Below are positions 1-8,570 of a DNA stretch of 64,000 nt, piece after piece. Below the pieces are notes generated by a model. That model saw nothing but the letters and a program-made list of their open reading frames with translations. It searched no databases and was not told the DNA's origin. The position numbers were made by a program, and so were the translations under genes. Source of the stretch: Rhodanobacter soli (lineage in GTDB: Bacteria; Pseudomonadota; Gammaproteobacteria; Xanthomonadales; Rhodanobacteraceae); NCBI RefSeq assembly GCF_040548735.1, contig NZ_JBEPSD010000002.1, positions 434,001 through 498,000 of the forward strand, written 5' to 3'. The first letter of the stretch is position 1. Every line of letters starts with the position of its first letter.

Positions 1-2
1 GC

Positions 3-146
3 GAGTTCACCCACGACGCTCCCGATCCGCCGGACAGCCACTGGTCGCACGATGCGGTGGCCGCGTACCGCCATTACCGCATGCAACCGCTGCTCACGTT
101 TGCCGAGGCGCACGCCGGCATCGACGCGCGGGTGAGCGCGCCTTGA
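3..146 (+). CDS. C-terminal end of an unrecognised protein (5' end outside the window)
   Basis: An open frame enters from the left edge and stops with TGA at 144-146, leaving 47 residues that end in [11 protein letters not shown]. The tail is rich in His, Ala and Asp and carries no motif I can assign. It lies 67 bases upstream of hutU on the same strand, so it may belong to a histidine-utilisation operon, but nothing in the visible residues confirms that. The family cannot be named from this fragment. Confidence 0.5.
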   Translation, partial: EFTHDAPDPPDSHWSHDAVAAYRHYRMQPLLTFAEAHAGIDARVSAP

Positions 147-213
147 ACGGGTCTCCGGGTCGCCGTGGCAGCTGACCTATACTTCATGGTCTGACTCACC
201 GGAGCCCTTCGTG

Positions 214-1884
214 ATGAACGCACCCACCCGCATCGACACCACCCGCACCATTCGCGCACCGCGCGGCACCGAGCTTTCCTGCAAGAGTTGGCTCAGCGAG
301 GCGCCGTTCCGCATGCTGCAGAACAACCTCGATCCGGAGGTGGCGGAGAACCCGGCCGAGCTGGTGGTGTACGGCGGCATCGGGCGGGCGGCGCGCAACT
401 GGGAGTGCTTCGACGCGATCCTGAAAGCGTTGCGCGAACTGGAGGACGACGAGACCCTGCTGGTGCAGTCCGGCAAGCCGGTCGGCGTGTTCCGCACGCA
501 TGCCGACGCACCGCGCGTGCTGATCGCCAACTCCAACCTGGTGCCGCACTGGGCCACCTGGGAGCACTTCAACGAGCTCGATAGGAAAGGCCTGATGATG
601 TACGGCCAGATGACTGCCGGCTCGTGGATCTACATCGGCTCGCAGGGCATCATCCAGGGCACCTACGAGACCTTCGTCGAGATGGGCCGCCAGCACTACG
701 CCGGCAACCTCAAGGGCAAGTGGCTGCTCACCGCCGGCCTCGGCGGCATGGGCGCGGCGCAGCCGCTGGCCGCCTCGCTGGCTGGCATGTGCAGCCTCAA
801 CATCGAATGCCAGCAGAGCCGCATCGACTTCCGCCTGAAGACCCGCTACGTCGACGAGCAGGCCAGCAGCCTTGACGACGCGCTGGCGCGCATCGAGAAA
901 TACACGAAGGCGGGCGAGGCGAAATCCATCGCGCTGCTCGGCAACGCCGCCGACGTGCTGCCGGAACTCGTGCGCCGCGGCGTGCGCCCCGACGCCGTCA
1001 CCGATCAGACCAGCGCGCACGACCCGATCAACGGCTACCTGCCGCAGGGCTGGACGCTGGAGCAGTGGTTCGAACGCCGCAAGGCCGACCCGGTCGGCAC
1101 CTCGCGCGCCGCCAAGCTGTCGATGAAAACCCACGTGGAGGCGATGCTCGCGTTCCACGCGCTGGGCATCCCCACCTTCGACTACGGCAACAACATCCGC
1201 CAGATGGCGCAGGACGTCGGCTGCGAAAACGCGTTCGCGTTCCCCGGCTTCGTGCCCGCCTACGTGCGCCCGCTGTTCTGCCGCGGCATCGGCCCGTTCC
1301 GCTGGGTCGCGCTATCCGGCGACCCGGAAGACATCTACAAGACCGACCAGAAAGTGAAGGAGCTGATCCCCGACGACGCCCACCTGCACAACTGGCTCGA
1401 CATGGCGAAAGAGCGCATCAGCTTCCAGGGGTTGCCTGCGCGTATCTGCTGGGTGGGGCTGGGCCTGCGCGACAAGCTGGGGCTGGCGTTCAACGAGATG
1501 GTGCGCAACGGCGAGCTGAAAGCGCCGGTGGTGATTGGGCGCGATCACCTCGACTCCGGCAGCGTTGCTTCACCCAACCGCGAAACCGAATCCATGAAGG
1601 ACGGCAGCGACGCCGTGTCCGACTGGCCGCTGCTCAACGCTATGCTCAATGTCGCTGGTGGGGCGACGTGGGTTTCGCTGCATCATGGCGGCGGGGTGGG
1701 GATGGGGTACTCGCAGCATTCCGGGATCGTGATCGTCTGTGACGGCACGGCTGAGGCGGACAAGCGGATTGCGCGGGTGTTGTGGAACGATCCGGGGACT
1801 GGCGTGATGCGGCATGCGGATGCGGGGTATGAGATTGCGGTGGAGTGTGCGAAGGAGCAGGGGTTGAAGTTGCCGATGGTTTGA
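214..1884 (+). CDS. hutU: Urocanate hydratase (urocanase), histidine degradation
   Basis: This cytosolic NAD-dependent enzyme converts urocanate to 4-imidazolone-5-propionate, the second step of histidine catabolism. The protein is 556 residues, the usual urocanase length. Recognisable segments are [11 protein letters not shown] near residue 53, the NAD-binding glycine motif GLGGMG at 175-180, the CRGIGPFRW segment containing the expected active-site Cys, and [16 protein letters not shown] near the C-terminus. GTG at 211 and ATG at 214 are both possible starts behind GGAG at 201-204; ATG 214 has the better spacing. Codon use is typical high-GC. No other hut gene is visible, so the rest of the pathway must lie to the left or elsewhere. 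The function is secure. Confidence 0.97.
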   Translation: MNAPTRIDTTRTIRAPRGTELSCKSWLSEAPFRMLQNNLDPEVAENPAELVVYGGIGRAARNWECFDAILKALRELEDDETLLVQSGKPVGVFRTHADAPRVLIANSNLVPHWATWEHFNELDRKGLMMYGQMTAGSWIYIGSQGIIQGTYETFVEMGRQHYAGNLKGKWLLTAGLGGMGAAQPLAASLAGMCSLNIECQQSRIDFRLKTRYVDEQASSLDDALARIEKYTKAGEAKSIALLGNAADVLPELVRRGVRPDAVTDQTSAHDPINGYLPQGWTLEQWFERRKADPVGTSRAAKLSMKTHVEAMLAFHALGIPTFDYGNNIRQMAQDVGCENAFAFPGFVPAYVRPLFCRGIGPFRWVALSGDPEDIYKTDQKVKELIPDDAHLHNWLDMAKERISFQGLPARICWVGLGLRDKLGLAFNEMVRNGELKAPVVIGRDHLDSGSVASPNRETESMKDGSDAVSDWPLLNAMLNVAGGATWVSLHHGGGVGMGYSQHSGIVIVCDGTAEADKRIARVLWNDPGTGVMRHADAGYEIAVECAKEQGLKLPMV

Positions 1885-1906
1885 GTGCACCGAACCTCTG
1901 AAACTA

Positions 1907-1938
1907 AAAAGGCCCGCAGTAATGTGGGCCTTTTGCTT
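1907..1938 (+). terminator. Rho-independent terminator of hutU
   Basis: AAAAGGCCC at 1907-1915 pairs with GGGCCTTTT at 1926-1934, followed by further T residues. It lies 23 bases after the hutU stop and has the hairpin plus T-tract form of an intrinsic terminator. It also marks the left boundary of the accessory region. Confidence 0.85.
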
Positions 1939-2030
1939 TTTCAACTCGGATCACACAAACATCAGGTCATTGTGTGACGAACATCATGCTTGTATGGTCG
2001 GCGGAGCCAAATACCAAAGGGGGACTTGGG

Positions 2031-2825
2031 ATGGCAGCCATACCGAAGAAAGTCGCGGAGCGTCTTGTCGCTGGCCTTAAACGCTATCAGCCTATCTTGG
2101 CCGCCGCGAAAGCTCGCGACGTTGGCGAAGCAGATACCGTCACGATCATCAAGGACATGCTGGCCGACGTATTCGGATACGACAAGTATTCGGATGTCAC
2201 CTCAGAGCATGCCATCCGCGGCACGTACTGCGACCTCGCGATCAAGATCGATGGGCACCTCCAAACCCTTATCGAGGTCAAGGCCATCGGCCTTGATCTG
2301 AAGGAGCAACACGTCAAGCAGGCTATCGATTACGCGGCGAATCAGGGCGTGGATTGGGTACTGCTCAGCAATGGCATAACGTGGCGCGTGTACCACTTGA
2401 TCTTCGCCAAGCCGATTGATCAAGAGATTGTACTGGAAATCGACTTCTGCGCGCTCAACCCCCGCGTCCAAGGCGACATCGAACTGCTCTATCTCTGGTG
2501 CAAAGAGGGTTGGCAGCGATCGGTACTTGGGGAATACCACACGCAGAGGCAGGCGCTATCCCGGTTCTTCATTGGCGCGATGTTGCAGACAGACGTCGTG
2601 CTGGATGTGATCCGTCGGGAGCTGCGACGCATATCTCCCAACGTGCGCATTGATTCAGCGCAGATCAAGGATGTGCTGATCAACGAGGTCATCAAGCGCG
2701 ACGTGCTGGAAGGCGACAAGGCGGATGAGGCGCGCAAGAAGGTTGCTAAGTCTGCAAACAAGATGTTGCGGTCGGTAGCGGTCAAGCCGGCACAAGCGGG
2801 TGTAGTTGCTGCTGAAACGCTTTAA
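2031..2825 (+). CDS. Lone HsdR N-terminal-like nuclease-fold protein
   Basis: The 264-residue protein resembles the N-terminal PD-(D/E)xK domain of type I restriction HsdR subunits, but no helicase, HsdM or HsdS is present. The core reads YCDLAIKIDG followed by TLIEVKAIG, giving candidate catalytic residues D68, E82 and K84 counted from ATG 2031. That start has AAGGGGGA at 2017-2023; an upstream in-frame start at 1974 lacks a ribosome site. The C-terminal half is helical, basic and unassigned. Orphan proteins of this kind are common in accessory regions and their role is unknown; defence against foreign DNA is inference. A 3' palindromic element begins 24 bases after the stop. Confidence 0.75.
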   Translation: MAAIPKKVAERLVAGLKRYQPILAAAKARDVGEADTVTIIKDMLADVFGYDKYSDVTSEHAIRGTYCDLAIKIDGHLQTLIEVKAIGLDLKEQHVKQAIDYAANQGVDWVLLSNGITWRVYHLIFAKPIDQEIVLEIDFCALNPRVQGDIELLYLWCKEGWQRSVLGEYHTQRQALSRFFIGAMLQTDVVLDVIRRELRRISPNVRIDSAQIKDVLINEVIKRDVLEGDKADEARKKVAKSANKMLRSVAVKPAQAGVVAAETL

Positions 2826-2848
2826 ATGGATCTGACCATTTTGCTTTT

Positions 2849-3072
2849 CAAAACAGGGGTCAGAATGGAATGGCACTTACTTAAAGCGTAAATCCTCATT
2901 TATCGTCATTCCTGCGAAGGCAGGAATCCAGTGCCTTCAAGGTTGTCGGGTGCGTAAAAGACACTGGATCCCCGCTGTCGCTGGGATGACGGTGCGTAAG
3001 TAAATGCCATTCGGGTCAGTGTGCACTTTCCTTGAGGCCGACCCTGGAAAGTCGACTCTGACCTCGGTTTCG
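2849..3072. repeat. Nested palindromic repeats (motif family 3 interrupted by a CGTCATTCC-type element)
   Basis: The outer element contains AAACAGGGGTCAGAATGG at the left and GGGTCAGTGTGCACTTTCC with AAAGTCGACTCTGACC at the right. Inside lies a second palindrome: CGTCATTCCTGCGAAGGCAG from about 2895 on the left and GCTGTCGCTGGGATGACGG near 2975-2992 on the right. The flanks GGAATGGCACTTACTTAAAGCG and GCGTAAGTAAATGCCATTC mirror each other, which suggests the inner element landed within the outer one. The stretch between the two flanking genes is explained by these repeats. Confidence 0.75.
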
Positions 3073-3143
3073 CCGACCCCGATTTCCGGTCCCTTTGTTC
3101 GTCTTTTTTGAAAAATGCGCAGGTCTCGAGTATCGGGGGAATC

Positions 3144-3500
3144 ATGAATTTCAGCGAGGCGGCAGCAGACGAATCGGCACTCGAAGTCCTTCGGTGCATC
3201 GAGGACAAGCTGTTCGAGACGGGCGCGCTGGTATCGGCGACCGGTGACTCAGAAAGCGACGTGAGTTTACGTTTCGAGACGATGTTTGTAGGTGGCGAGG
3301 AGCTTCCGGTGCTCGTCATCGCGGTCACATCAGCAGTGCGCGGCGTCGAAAATAGGCTGTCGTGCGACGAACTGCGCAACGACGTGCTCGCCAGGTACGC
3401 CAATCTGCTGAGCGATCTGCCCGATGATGTGCGCGAAGTGCTGCTTGACTGTCGTGGGCCGGTAGTGACGGTAAACGGCGTGAGGCATGGCGGGTCGTAG
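3144..3500 (+). CDS. Hypothetical protein, 118 residues
   Basis: I do not recognise this protein. ATG 3144 follows CGGGGGA at 3134-3140, better than the upstream in-frame ATG 3108. The sequence is acidic, with alternating segments such as VSLRFETMFVGGEELPVLVIAV and YANLLSDLPDDVREVLLDC, compatible with a small alpha/beta fold. There is no signal peptide or membrane segment. It is bracketed by a family 3 palindrome on the left and a family 1 palindrome on the right, like its neighbours. Function cannot be inferred. Confidence 0.65.
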   Translation: MNFSEAAADESALEVLRCIEDKLFETGALVSATGDSESDVSLRFETMFVGGEELPVLVIAVTSAVRGVENRLSCDELRNDVLARYANLLSDLPDDVREVLLDCRGPVVTVNGVRHGGS

Positions 3501-3530
3501 TTGACCTCGGCATCGACCCTGCCGGGGGAA

Positions 3531-3590
3531 AGGGTGTCAGGGACAATTTCAGGGCGGCAAAAGGCATCGTCAAACTGTTCCTGACACCAT
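3531..3590. repeat. Palindromic element, motif family 1
   Basis: GGTGTCAGGGACAATTT at 3533-3549 faces AAACTGTTCCTGACACC at 3572-3588, an imperfect 17-base inverted repeat around a short GC-rich loop. It separates the hypothetical gene from the GIY-YIG-like gene. Confidence 0.85.
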
Positions 3591-3641
3591 TCGACACCAT
3601 GGTTGACTTATCTTTGCGTGATACATAACAAGGGGAAGGCA

Positions 3642-4139
3642 ATGAGCGAATTTCTTGTATCTGGACCGCATTCTGTCCCAGTTTATAAGGGGAAAGTCGG
3701 TCGAATAGTTCGAGTAGAAGAAGGTAACGAATTTTTCGCAAGCCACCCGAGTCTGAAGGGTAAAAATGGATGCTACATTTTTGCCATGCGCTCAGGTGGT
3801 GGGATCACGCCGATGTATGTGGGCAAGGCTACGAAGACTTTTGGGCAAGAATGCTTTACTTCGCACAAGCTTGGAAAGTGCAATGAAATCCTTGCAGATT
3901 ACTCTAGGGGGTCTCTAGTTATTTTTTTATTCGAGTCACCAACTGGGAAAAAAGCACCCATTTATCAGATAGATCTTCTCGAGAATTTCTTGATACAGTC
4001 GGCTCTCTCTGTAAATGGTCAACTTCTCAATATAAAGAAAACCAAACAAGAGAAGTGGAGTATTCGTGGCCTAATTCGATCATCTGGCGGCAAGCCCACA
4101 AAGGCCGCCAAGTCCGCTAAAAGCATGCTTGGTCTATAA
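3642..4139 (+). CDS. GIY-YIG-like domain protein, AT-rich
   Basis: The protein is 165 residues from ATG 3642, preceded by AAGGGGAAGG. Residues 43-60 read GCYIFAMRSGGGITPMYVGK, which resembles the GIY-YIG nuclease core (strand, loop, then MYVGKA with a following helix). A Lys-rich tail (KPTKAAKSAKSM) could contact nucleic acid. Codon use is markedly AT-rich with AAA, TTT and ATA codons, unlike hutU and most of the window, so recent horizontal acquisition is likely. The catalytic Arg and Glu of GIY-YIG nucleases are not convincingly placed, so activity is uncertain. It could equally be a related domain of unknown role. Confidence 0.65.
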   Translation: MSEFLVSGPHSVPVYKGKVGRIVRVEEGNEFFASHPSLKGKNGCYIFAMRSGGGITPMYVGKATKTFGQECFTSHKLGKCNEILADYSRGSLVIFLFESPTGKKAPIYQIDLLENFLIQSALSVNGQLLNIKKTKQEKWSIRGLIRSSGGKPTKAAKSAKSMLGL

Positions 4140-4160
4140 CTGTTTTAAAATGGTAAATAA

Positions 4161-4213
4161 GGTGTCGGGGACAATTTTAGGCGACATTGCGTGTTCAAAT
4201 TATCCCTGACACC
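4161..4213. repeat. Palindromic element, motif family 1
   Basis: GGTGTCGGGGACAATTTT at 4161-4178 pairs imperfectly with AAATTATCCCTGACACC at 4197-4213. It sits just after the GIY-YIG-like gene, which therefore has a family 1 palindrome on both sides. Confidence 0.85.
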
Positions 4214-4248
4214 ATTCTTTCTGAGCATCCGAATGGAAACGACTTTTT

Positions 4249-4368
4249 GTGCCAGTTAAGTGCCGCGAGATGTACGTCGAAGCGCACAAAAACTACAAAA
4301 CCTCGATTGAGCAACTTGTGAGGCTTACTGCGAAATGTGGCGTAAGGTTTTCTTATAAGGGCACCTAA
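4249..4368 (+). other. Short AT-rich open frame, probably a gene remnant
   Basis: A frame from GTG 4249 to TAA 4366 encodes 39 residues containing EAHKNYKTSIEQLVRLTAKC. It has no convincing ribosome site and no recognisable family. Its base composition matches the neighbouring AT-rich gene, so it may be the end of a lost gene. Confidence 0.25.
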
Positions 4369-4394
4369 GAATCCTCAGCCCACGCCTAAAGATG

Positions 4395-4464
4395 CCGAAG
4401 CGCGGCAGTGATGCGGTATCCGACTGGCCGCTGCTCAACATGGCTGATGGGGCGAGTTGGGTGC
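4395..4464 (+). pseudogene. Fragment of hutU (internal scrap of the 3' part)
   Basis: The frame from about 4392 reads [12 protein letters not shown] then MADGASWV. The same order occurs in hutU at about 1600-1672 ([24 protein letters not shown]), with a 12-base deletion in the copy. The nucleotide match covers most of 70 bases, including an unbroken run CCGACTGGCCGCTGCTCAAC. The scrap begins and ends abruptly and has no start or stop of its own. It shows that part of hutU was once duplicated about 2.8 kb downstream. Confidence 0.8.
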
Positions 4465-4467
4465 TGG

Positions 4468-4676
4468 GAAAAGGTGTCAGGGACAATTTCTGGTGCGGGA
4501 AAAGGTGTCAGGGACAATTTCTGGCGGAAACAGTAGCCGCCAAATTGATCCTGACCGCGAAACTAAACGGAAAACAGGGGGCAGAGTGCACTTTCTTGAA
4601 GCGGTCATTGTAGAAAGTCGACTCTGACCCCTGTTTTTCCCTGTTTTTCGAATTTAACTTCCTCCGTCCCGGTTTC
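4468..4676. repeat. Mosaic of palindromic elements, motif families 1, 3 and 2
   Basis: AAGGTGTCAGGGACAATTTC occurs twice in direct order at about 4471 and 4501, followed by an inverted partner AAATTGATCCTGACC at 4542-4556. A family 3 palindrome follows at 4571-4639 (AAACAGGGGGCAGAGTGCAC and GTCGACTCTGACCCCTGTTT), then a family 2 half site (TTAACTTCCTCCGTCCC) at about 4653-4670. Three element types have accumulated in 200 bases. Confidence 0.85.
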
Positions 4677-4823
4677 GCGCGAGGATGCTGATGCGGGCCA
4701 TGAGGCGAGGACGGGGCGTGCAAAAGCGCAGGGGTTGAAGCAGTGTTAATTTGAATCGTGAAGGGTATGGGCTGATGAGCCTGGACCCTTTTCTGTTGCC
4801 CAACTTGTAGGGGGCTATTTTTC

Positions 4824-5843
4824 ATGAACAAAGATCAGTTGACGCGCTGGAATGACACTATTGGTTATCTGAACACGAAGTTCCCATTGGCAGTACCGAA
4901 AATCGGGGATCACATCAACACCATTGTTGGGGTTGCGCTGCGGGCCACTATCTCGCAGCAGTTGGCCTTGGGGAGTACCAATGGGGTTCACCCGAACACC
5001 AATGCCAATAAAAATGCTCGGCACGCGCTACGTGCATTGCTATTGTGCCAACGCGTCTACTTTTCTGATCTCTGGGCCAAGCAAAACTTCGTTGGTCAGC
5101 AGGTCGCGGTCGCACTTTCATCTCTTGATGCGAACTGGAAGGCGCTGAGCCTGAATACCTGGGGGATGAGAAGTGAACAGAGTATTTGCGATGCGATTGC
5201 CATGTTTGCGATTTTGCCGAACGCTACCGCTCAGGATGTTTCCGACACGGCGAAGCTCGGTGCGCCGACAGGTTTGCCGCCGGCGATCGCCGGAAATCTG
5301 AATGCGGCGAGAAGCACTTTTGCAGTGACCGGGGCTGCCGAGACGTGCTATCGCGGCGTGCTTGGGTGGCTGCTCAAATCGGGAGTGGTGTCTTTTCGGT
5401 GGTTTATGCAGAATGCGGCGCCTACCGGGAAGGCGTCGCTTGACGATCTTTTCGGGGATGGCATTGAAGTATGGCCCGCCAGCACGCCCTTCACTGACGC
5501 CAGCGTCTTGCCCGATGTCGAAGCCGGATATGTCGTTCATATGTGGAACGAGAATACCGGGACTGCGGGTTGGAATGGACACTGGGTAATAAGCAACGGC
5601 GACGGCACTTTTTGCGGCGTGAATAACGGCGAGGTGAAGGCGGGGCCGGGTAAGGTGGAGGTGCTCAAGAAATTCTCCAACAACGGGGTGCTAAGGGCGC
5701 AGTTTGAAGGATACGGCGGCAATGAGATGGTTGAGGTTGTCGGCCCCAAAGGCTTTTTGGTTCTTCAGGAGAAGCAGCCTGTCACCGCTTCCCGTGGAAG
5801 AATGGTTAAATTCAATCCGCTGAATTTGCCCAATCGCATGTAA
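4824..5843 (+). CDS. Hypothetical protein with a Cys-His arrangement, possible cysteine-peptidase fold
   Basis: The protein is 339 residues from ATG 4824, behind GGGGG at 4810-4814. I do not recognise the family. The central part has AAETCYRGVLGWLLKSGVVS with C175 at a helix start, and the later segment GWNGHWVISNGDGTFCG places H253 in a strand followed by N257. A Cys before a helix and a later His in a strand is typical of papain- or NlpC-like enzymes, including many secreted bacterial toxins. There is no signal peptide, and the N-terminal 170 residues are helical. Palindromic elements lie on both sides. The enzymatic role is inference and needs structural support. Confidence 0.6.
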   Translation: MNKDQLTRWNDTIGYLNTKFPLAVPKIGDHINTIVGVALRATISQQLALGSTNGVHPNTNANKNARHALRALLLCQRVYFSDLWAKQNFVGQQVAVALSSLDANWKALSLNTWGMRSEQSICDAIAMFAILPNATAQDVSDTAKLGAPTGLPPAIAGNLNAARSTFAVTGAAETCYRGVLGWLLKSGVVSFRWFMQNAAPTGKASLDDLFGDGIEVWPASTPFTDASVLPDVEAGYVVHMWNENTGTAGWNGHWVISNGDGTFCGVNNGEVKAGPGKVEVLKKFSNNGVLRAQFEGYGGNEMVEVVGPKGFLVLQEKQPVTASRGRMVKFNPLNLPNRM

Positions 5844-5863
5844 TGACGAATTAAAGGCGAATT

Positions 5864-5945
5864 AAAGGGGGCGTGGCTAATTAAATTCGGTCGTCGTCTG
5901 GCAAAGCGAGCTCCTTATTTGGTTTAATTAGCCACGTCCCCTTTC
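5864..5945. repeat. Palindromic element, motif family 2 variant
   Basis: AAAGGGGGCGTGGCTAATTAA at 5864-5884 faces TTTAATTAGCCACGTCCCCTTT at about 5923-5944, an inverted repeat of about 20 bases with a 38-base spacer. The core GTGGC replaces the GGAGG of the other family 2 copies. Confidence 0.85.
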
Positions 5946-5974
5946 CTTAGCTAATCCATTGGGTGTTGCACGGC

Positions 5975-6667
5975 ATGAAAACTATCGGGCTGATCGGTGG
6001 CATGAGCTGGGAATCCACCATGCACTACTATCAGCGCATCAACGAGCTGGTTGCCGCACGCCTGGGCGGCCTGCACTCGGCCAGGTTGTTGCTGTGGAGT
6101 GTCGAGTTTGCCGAGATCGCGCGCTTGCAACACGCCGATGACTGGGATGCGGCCGGCCGCATCCTCGCAGGTGCCGCGCGCCGGCTGGAACACGCCGGGG
6201 CCGAAGGCCTGTTGATCTGCGCCAACACGATGCATCGGGTGGCGCCTGCGGTCGAGGCGGCCGTCAGCGTTCCGGTGCTGCACCTTGCCGACATTACCGC
6301 CCACGCCTTGCTGGCCGACGGCCACCGCAGCGCCGCGTTGCTCGGCACCCGCTTCACCATGGCCCAGCCGTTCTACCGCGAGCGGCTGGAACGCCACGGC
6401 CTGTCCATCAGCGTGCCGACATCGGAAGAACAAGACGCGCTGCACCAAATCATCTTCGATGAGCTGGTGAAGGGGCGCATTGAACCGGCATCGCGCGAAC
6501 GTTTCATCACGATCATGCGCCGGATGCACACCGCGGGCGCGCAGGCGGTGATCCTCGGCTGCACCGAGTTCGGCATGCTGCTGCGCGCAGAGGACGCGCC
6601 AGACATCCCTCGCGTCGACACAACCGAACTCCACTGCCAGGCCGCCGTGGGTTGGATGCTCGCGTAA
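5975..6667 (+). CDS. Aspartate/glutamate racemase family protein
   Basis: A PLP-independent racemase that would interconvert L and D forms of an acidic or broad-range amino acid in the cytosol. The 230-residue product begins IGLIGGMSWEST, the usual N-terminus of the YgeA/RacX group. It has the two catalytic-cysteine motifs ICANTMH (C82) and ILGCTEF (C196). ATG 5975 is preferred over an in-frame TTG at 5963. It stands alone between palindromic elements. The substrate cannot be read from sequence. D-Asp or D-Glu metabolism would match the dgc genes at 38.6-40.6 kb, but the two loci are not linked. Confidence 0.88.
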   Translation: MKTIGLIGGMSWESTMHYYQRINELVAARLGGLHSARLLLWSVEFAEIARLQHADDWDAAGRILAGAARRLEHAGAEGLLICANTMHRVAPAVEAAVSVPVLHLADITAHALLADGHRSAALLGTRFTMAQPFYRERLERHGLSISVPTSEEQDALHQIIFDELVKGRIEPASRERFITIMRRMHTAGAQAVILGCTEFGMLLRAEDAPDIPRVDTTELHCQAAVGWMLA

Positions 6668-6709
6668 CGCTCCGGTTATTAGAACGTGACCTGATCCACT
6701 TTCAGTCCG

Positions 6710-6815
6710 AAAAGGTGTCAGGGACAATTTCGGGGCGGCAACAGGCGTCGTCAAATTGTCCCCGTTCAAGGGTGTCCGTCTAAGCCGGGCCATCTCACTC
6801 TGACCCCGGTTTTAT
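6710..6815. repeat. Hybrid palindromic element, family 1 left end and family 3 right end
   Basis: AAAAGGTGTCAGGGACAATTTC at about 6710 pairs with CAAATTGTCCCC at 6752-6763. It is followed by CTCACTCTGACCCCGGTTTT near 6790, the right end of family 3. It lies between two convergent genes and could terminate both. Confidence 0.75.
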
Positions 6816-7729
6816 TTCGGCAGCCCCTTTAGCCACGCCAGCACCACGTGTGACAGCTCGATGCGCTTGTCCGAATAGGCGTGGTCGGTGGCGAAATACC
6901 GGGTGGTCACGTGCGTGTCGCCGGCGTTGCGCAAGGCAGCGGCGAAGGCGTTGTTCTCCCGGGTGAGGCCGTCGTCGGCCGTGAGGATCAGCGCGTTGCG
7001 GTTTTTCAGCGCATCCACCTTGTCCAGGAACAGCCAGCTCATGGCATGGTCCGCCAGCTCCTTGGCCAGCCCGTCTGGTGTGCATCCCGCCAGCGGCGCC
7101 ATGCCTTCTTCGGCCAGTCCGTGGGCCATGGCGGCGATCGCGTCGGAGCGCTTTTCCATCGCCAGCATGGCTTGCATGCGCCCGGACATGTCGGCGGCCG
7201 AAATGGTGGCGAAGGCTTTGATCGCGGGATCCGCCGCAGCGGCCTCGACGGTCATGAAGCCGCCCATGCTGTGGCCGATCAGCACGATGCGGTTTGGATC
7301 CAGTCGCAACGACCTGGCTACCTCCGGCTGGCGCAGGTAGGCGATCGCGGCTCCGGTATCCTCGATGCTGTGCGCGAACGAGAAGTCGCCCGGCGTGCCC
7401 CACGAACCGCGGTAATTGAAGTACAGGACATCCCAACCGGCGCGTCGCATGTCCTGCGCCAGATCGAGGTTGCGCTCGTTGCCGGGAAACCCGTGCAGCA
7501 GGATCACCACCGGATGGGGACCCGCCCCCGCGGCGATGTACACCAATGCGTTCATCAGCTCCCCATGGCTGGGGATCTGCATGGTCTGCATGGATGCGCG
7601 ATCAGGCGCGTGGGCCGCTGCCACTGCCGGATCCGGAGGCGTACCCGGAATCGGCGGCATCCCGGCGCGGACAGATCCAACGGCGAGCGCAAGACAGGCG
7701 GTGAGGAACACAACCCTTGCGTGCTTCAT
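6812..7729 (-). CDS. Secreted alpha/beta hydrolase
   Basis: A 305-residue serine hydrolase with an N-terminal signal peptide (MKHARVVFLTACLALAVGSVRA), so it acts in the periplasm or outside. The oxyanion-hole segment LLHGFPGN starts at about residue 77, and the nucleophile elbow GHSMGG places Ser154. A candidate catalytic His is in ATDHAYSD near the C-terminus, with an Asp in LTADDGLTREN. The family covers dienelactone hydrolases, acyl peptidases and esterases, and the substrate is unknown. It converges on the racemase gene. ATG 7729 is supported by the signal peptide starting directly there. Confidence 0.85.
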   Translation of the reverse strand: MKHARVVFLTACLALAVGSVRAGMPPIPGTPPDPAVAAAHAPDRASMQTMQIPSHGELMNALVYIAAGAGPHPVVILLHGFPGNERNLDLAQDMRRAGWDVLYFNYRGSWGTPGDFSFAHSIEDTGAAIAYLRQPEVARSLRLDPNRIVLIGHSMGGFMTVEAAAADPAIKAFATISAADMSGRMQAMLAMEKRSDAIAAMAHGLAEEGMAPLAGCTPDGLAKELADHAMSWLFLDKVDALKNRNALILTADDGLTRENNAFAAALRNAGDTHVTTRYFATDHAYSDKRIELSHVVLAWLKGLPK

Positions 7730-7815
7730 GGCATTCCCCTAAGCGGAATTAGACAAGTCTGGTACGGAAGGAGCGCCGAACGCCAACCTTGCCAGATTAC
7801 TCCGCCGAACGGGAA

Positions 7816-7866
7816 CAAAGGGGACGGAGGTAATTAAATAGGGATAATTGCCTCCGTCCCTTTTTT
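7816..7866. repeat. Palindromic element, motif family 2
   Basis: AAAGGGGACGGAGGTAATTAA at 7818-7838 faces TAATTGCCTCCGTCCCTTTT at about 7845-7864. Its right end is joined directly to an IS4-type transposase fragment. Confidence 0.9.
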
Positions 7867-7872
7867 GGCATT

Positions 7873-8172
7873 CATCGCTACGGGCAGGGCTTCGAAGACA
7901 GCCTCACTCGTAAAGGCACGCGTATCGAAGTACTGCTACTGCTCAGCGCGATGGACGCGTTTGCCAGTTGGCTCGTGGGCAGGGCTTGCGAGAGCTGCGG
8001 TATCGATGCCTGGCTTGCGCCGTTTCGATCGAAACGACGCCTCTACTCCGTCATGCGATTGGGGCGCGAGGCGTTGGTGCGACGATGGTCAAGTACGCGC
8101 CTGAGCGAACTCATCGATCAGCTACGACACCCAAGTCAACAACTGCTGGATCAACGGCATGTGCCGGCATGA
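7873..8172 (+). pseudogene. IS4-family transposase, C-terminal fragment
   Basis: The open frame starts without a start codon at HRYGQGFEDSLTRKGTRIEV and runs through LLLLSAMDAFASWLVGRACE, LYSVMRLGREALVRRW and a stop at 8170-8172. This order is that of the C-terminus of IS4-group DDE transposases, where YGQGFEDS closely precedes the conserved helix. The N-terminal catalytic domain is absent, and the fragment begins at the palindrome at 7816-7866. It is an inactive relic of an insertion sequence. Confidence 0.75.
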
Positions 8173-8570
8173 AAACGTGGGGAAACCTCAAGACCCGACC
8201 CCGTTTCTGCCAGCAATGGCTGATCGCACCTGGCTGCGCTTCGACTCCGCCCGCTGCGCGGGCTACGCCTGTCCTGAGCTTGTCGAAGGGCTCAGCGCGA
8301 ACGGTTGGACGGGGCCGCCTCAAGCAAGTGCCATTCGAGCCTGCCTCCTTTATTTTTCACCCGCGTGCTGCACTCGAAACTCGAGGCCAAGAGGTGTCGT
8401 CATGCCCGCATAGGGGTAAACCCTTATTTCAATGCATGTGGCGATTTTTCTTTCGATGCTTTCAATGCCACGTCCTTGGATTCTCGTATCCTGCGCCAGG
8501 ACCGGCTGGGAACGCGCTGTAACACCATCATCCCGTACCGAGTCTCTTCAAGGTATTTGTATTTCTCGGG
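8173..8570. other. Non-coding stretch with a dispersed CCTGAGC...GCTCAG stem
   Basis: No gene is supported here. At about 8272-8305 there is CCTGAGCTTGTCGAAGGGCTCAG, a small hairpin known from dispersed intergenic repeats in many proteobacteria. The rest, up to the serine hydrolase start, shows no conserved open frame. The last 60 bases presumably contain the promoter of the following gene. Confidence 0.4.

Noticed and set aside
4392-4613. Open frame of 73 residues with a hutU-like start
   Set aside because: It is a hutU scrap running into palindromic repeats, not a gene; listed as a pseudogene and repeats instead.
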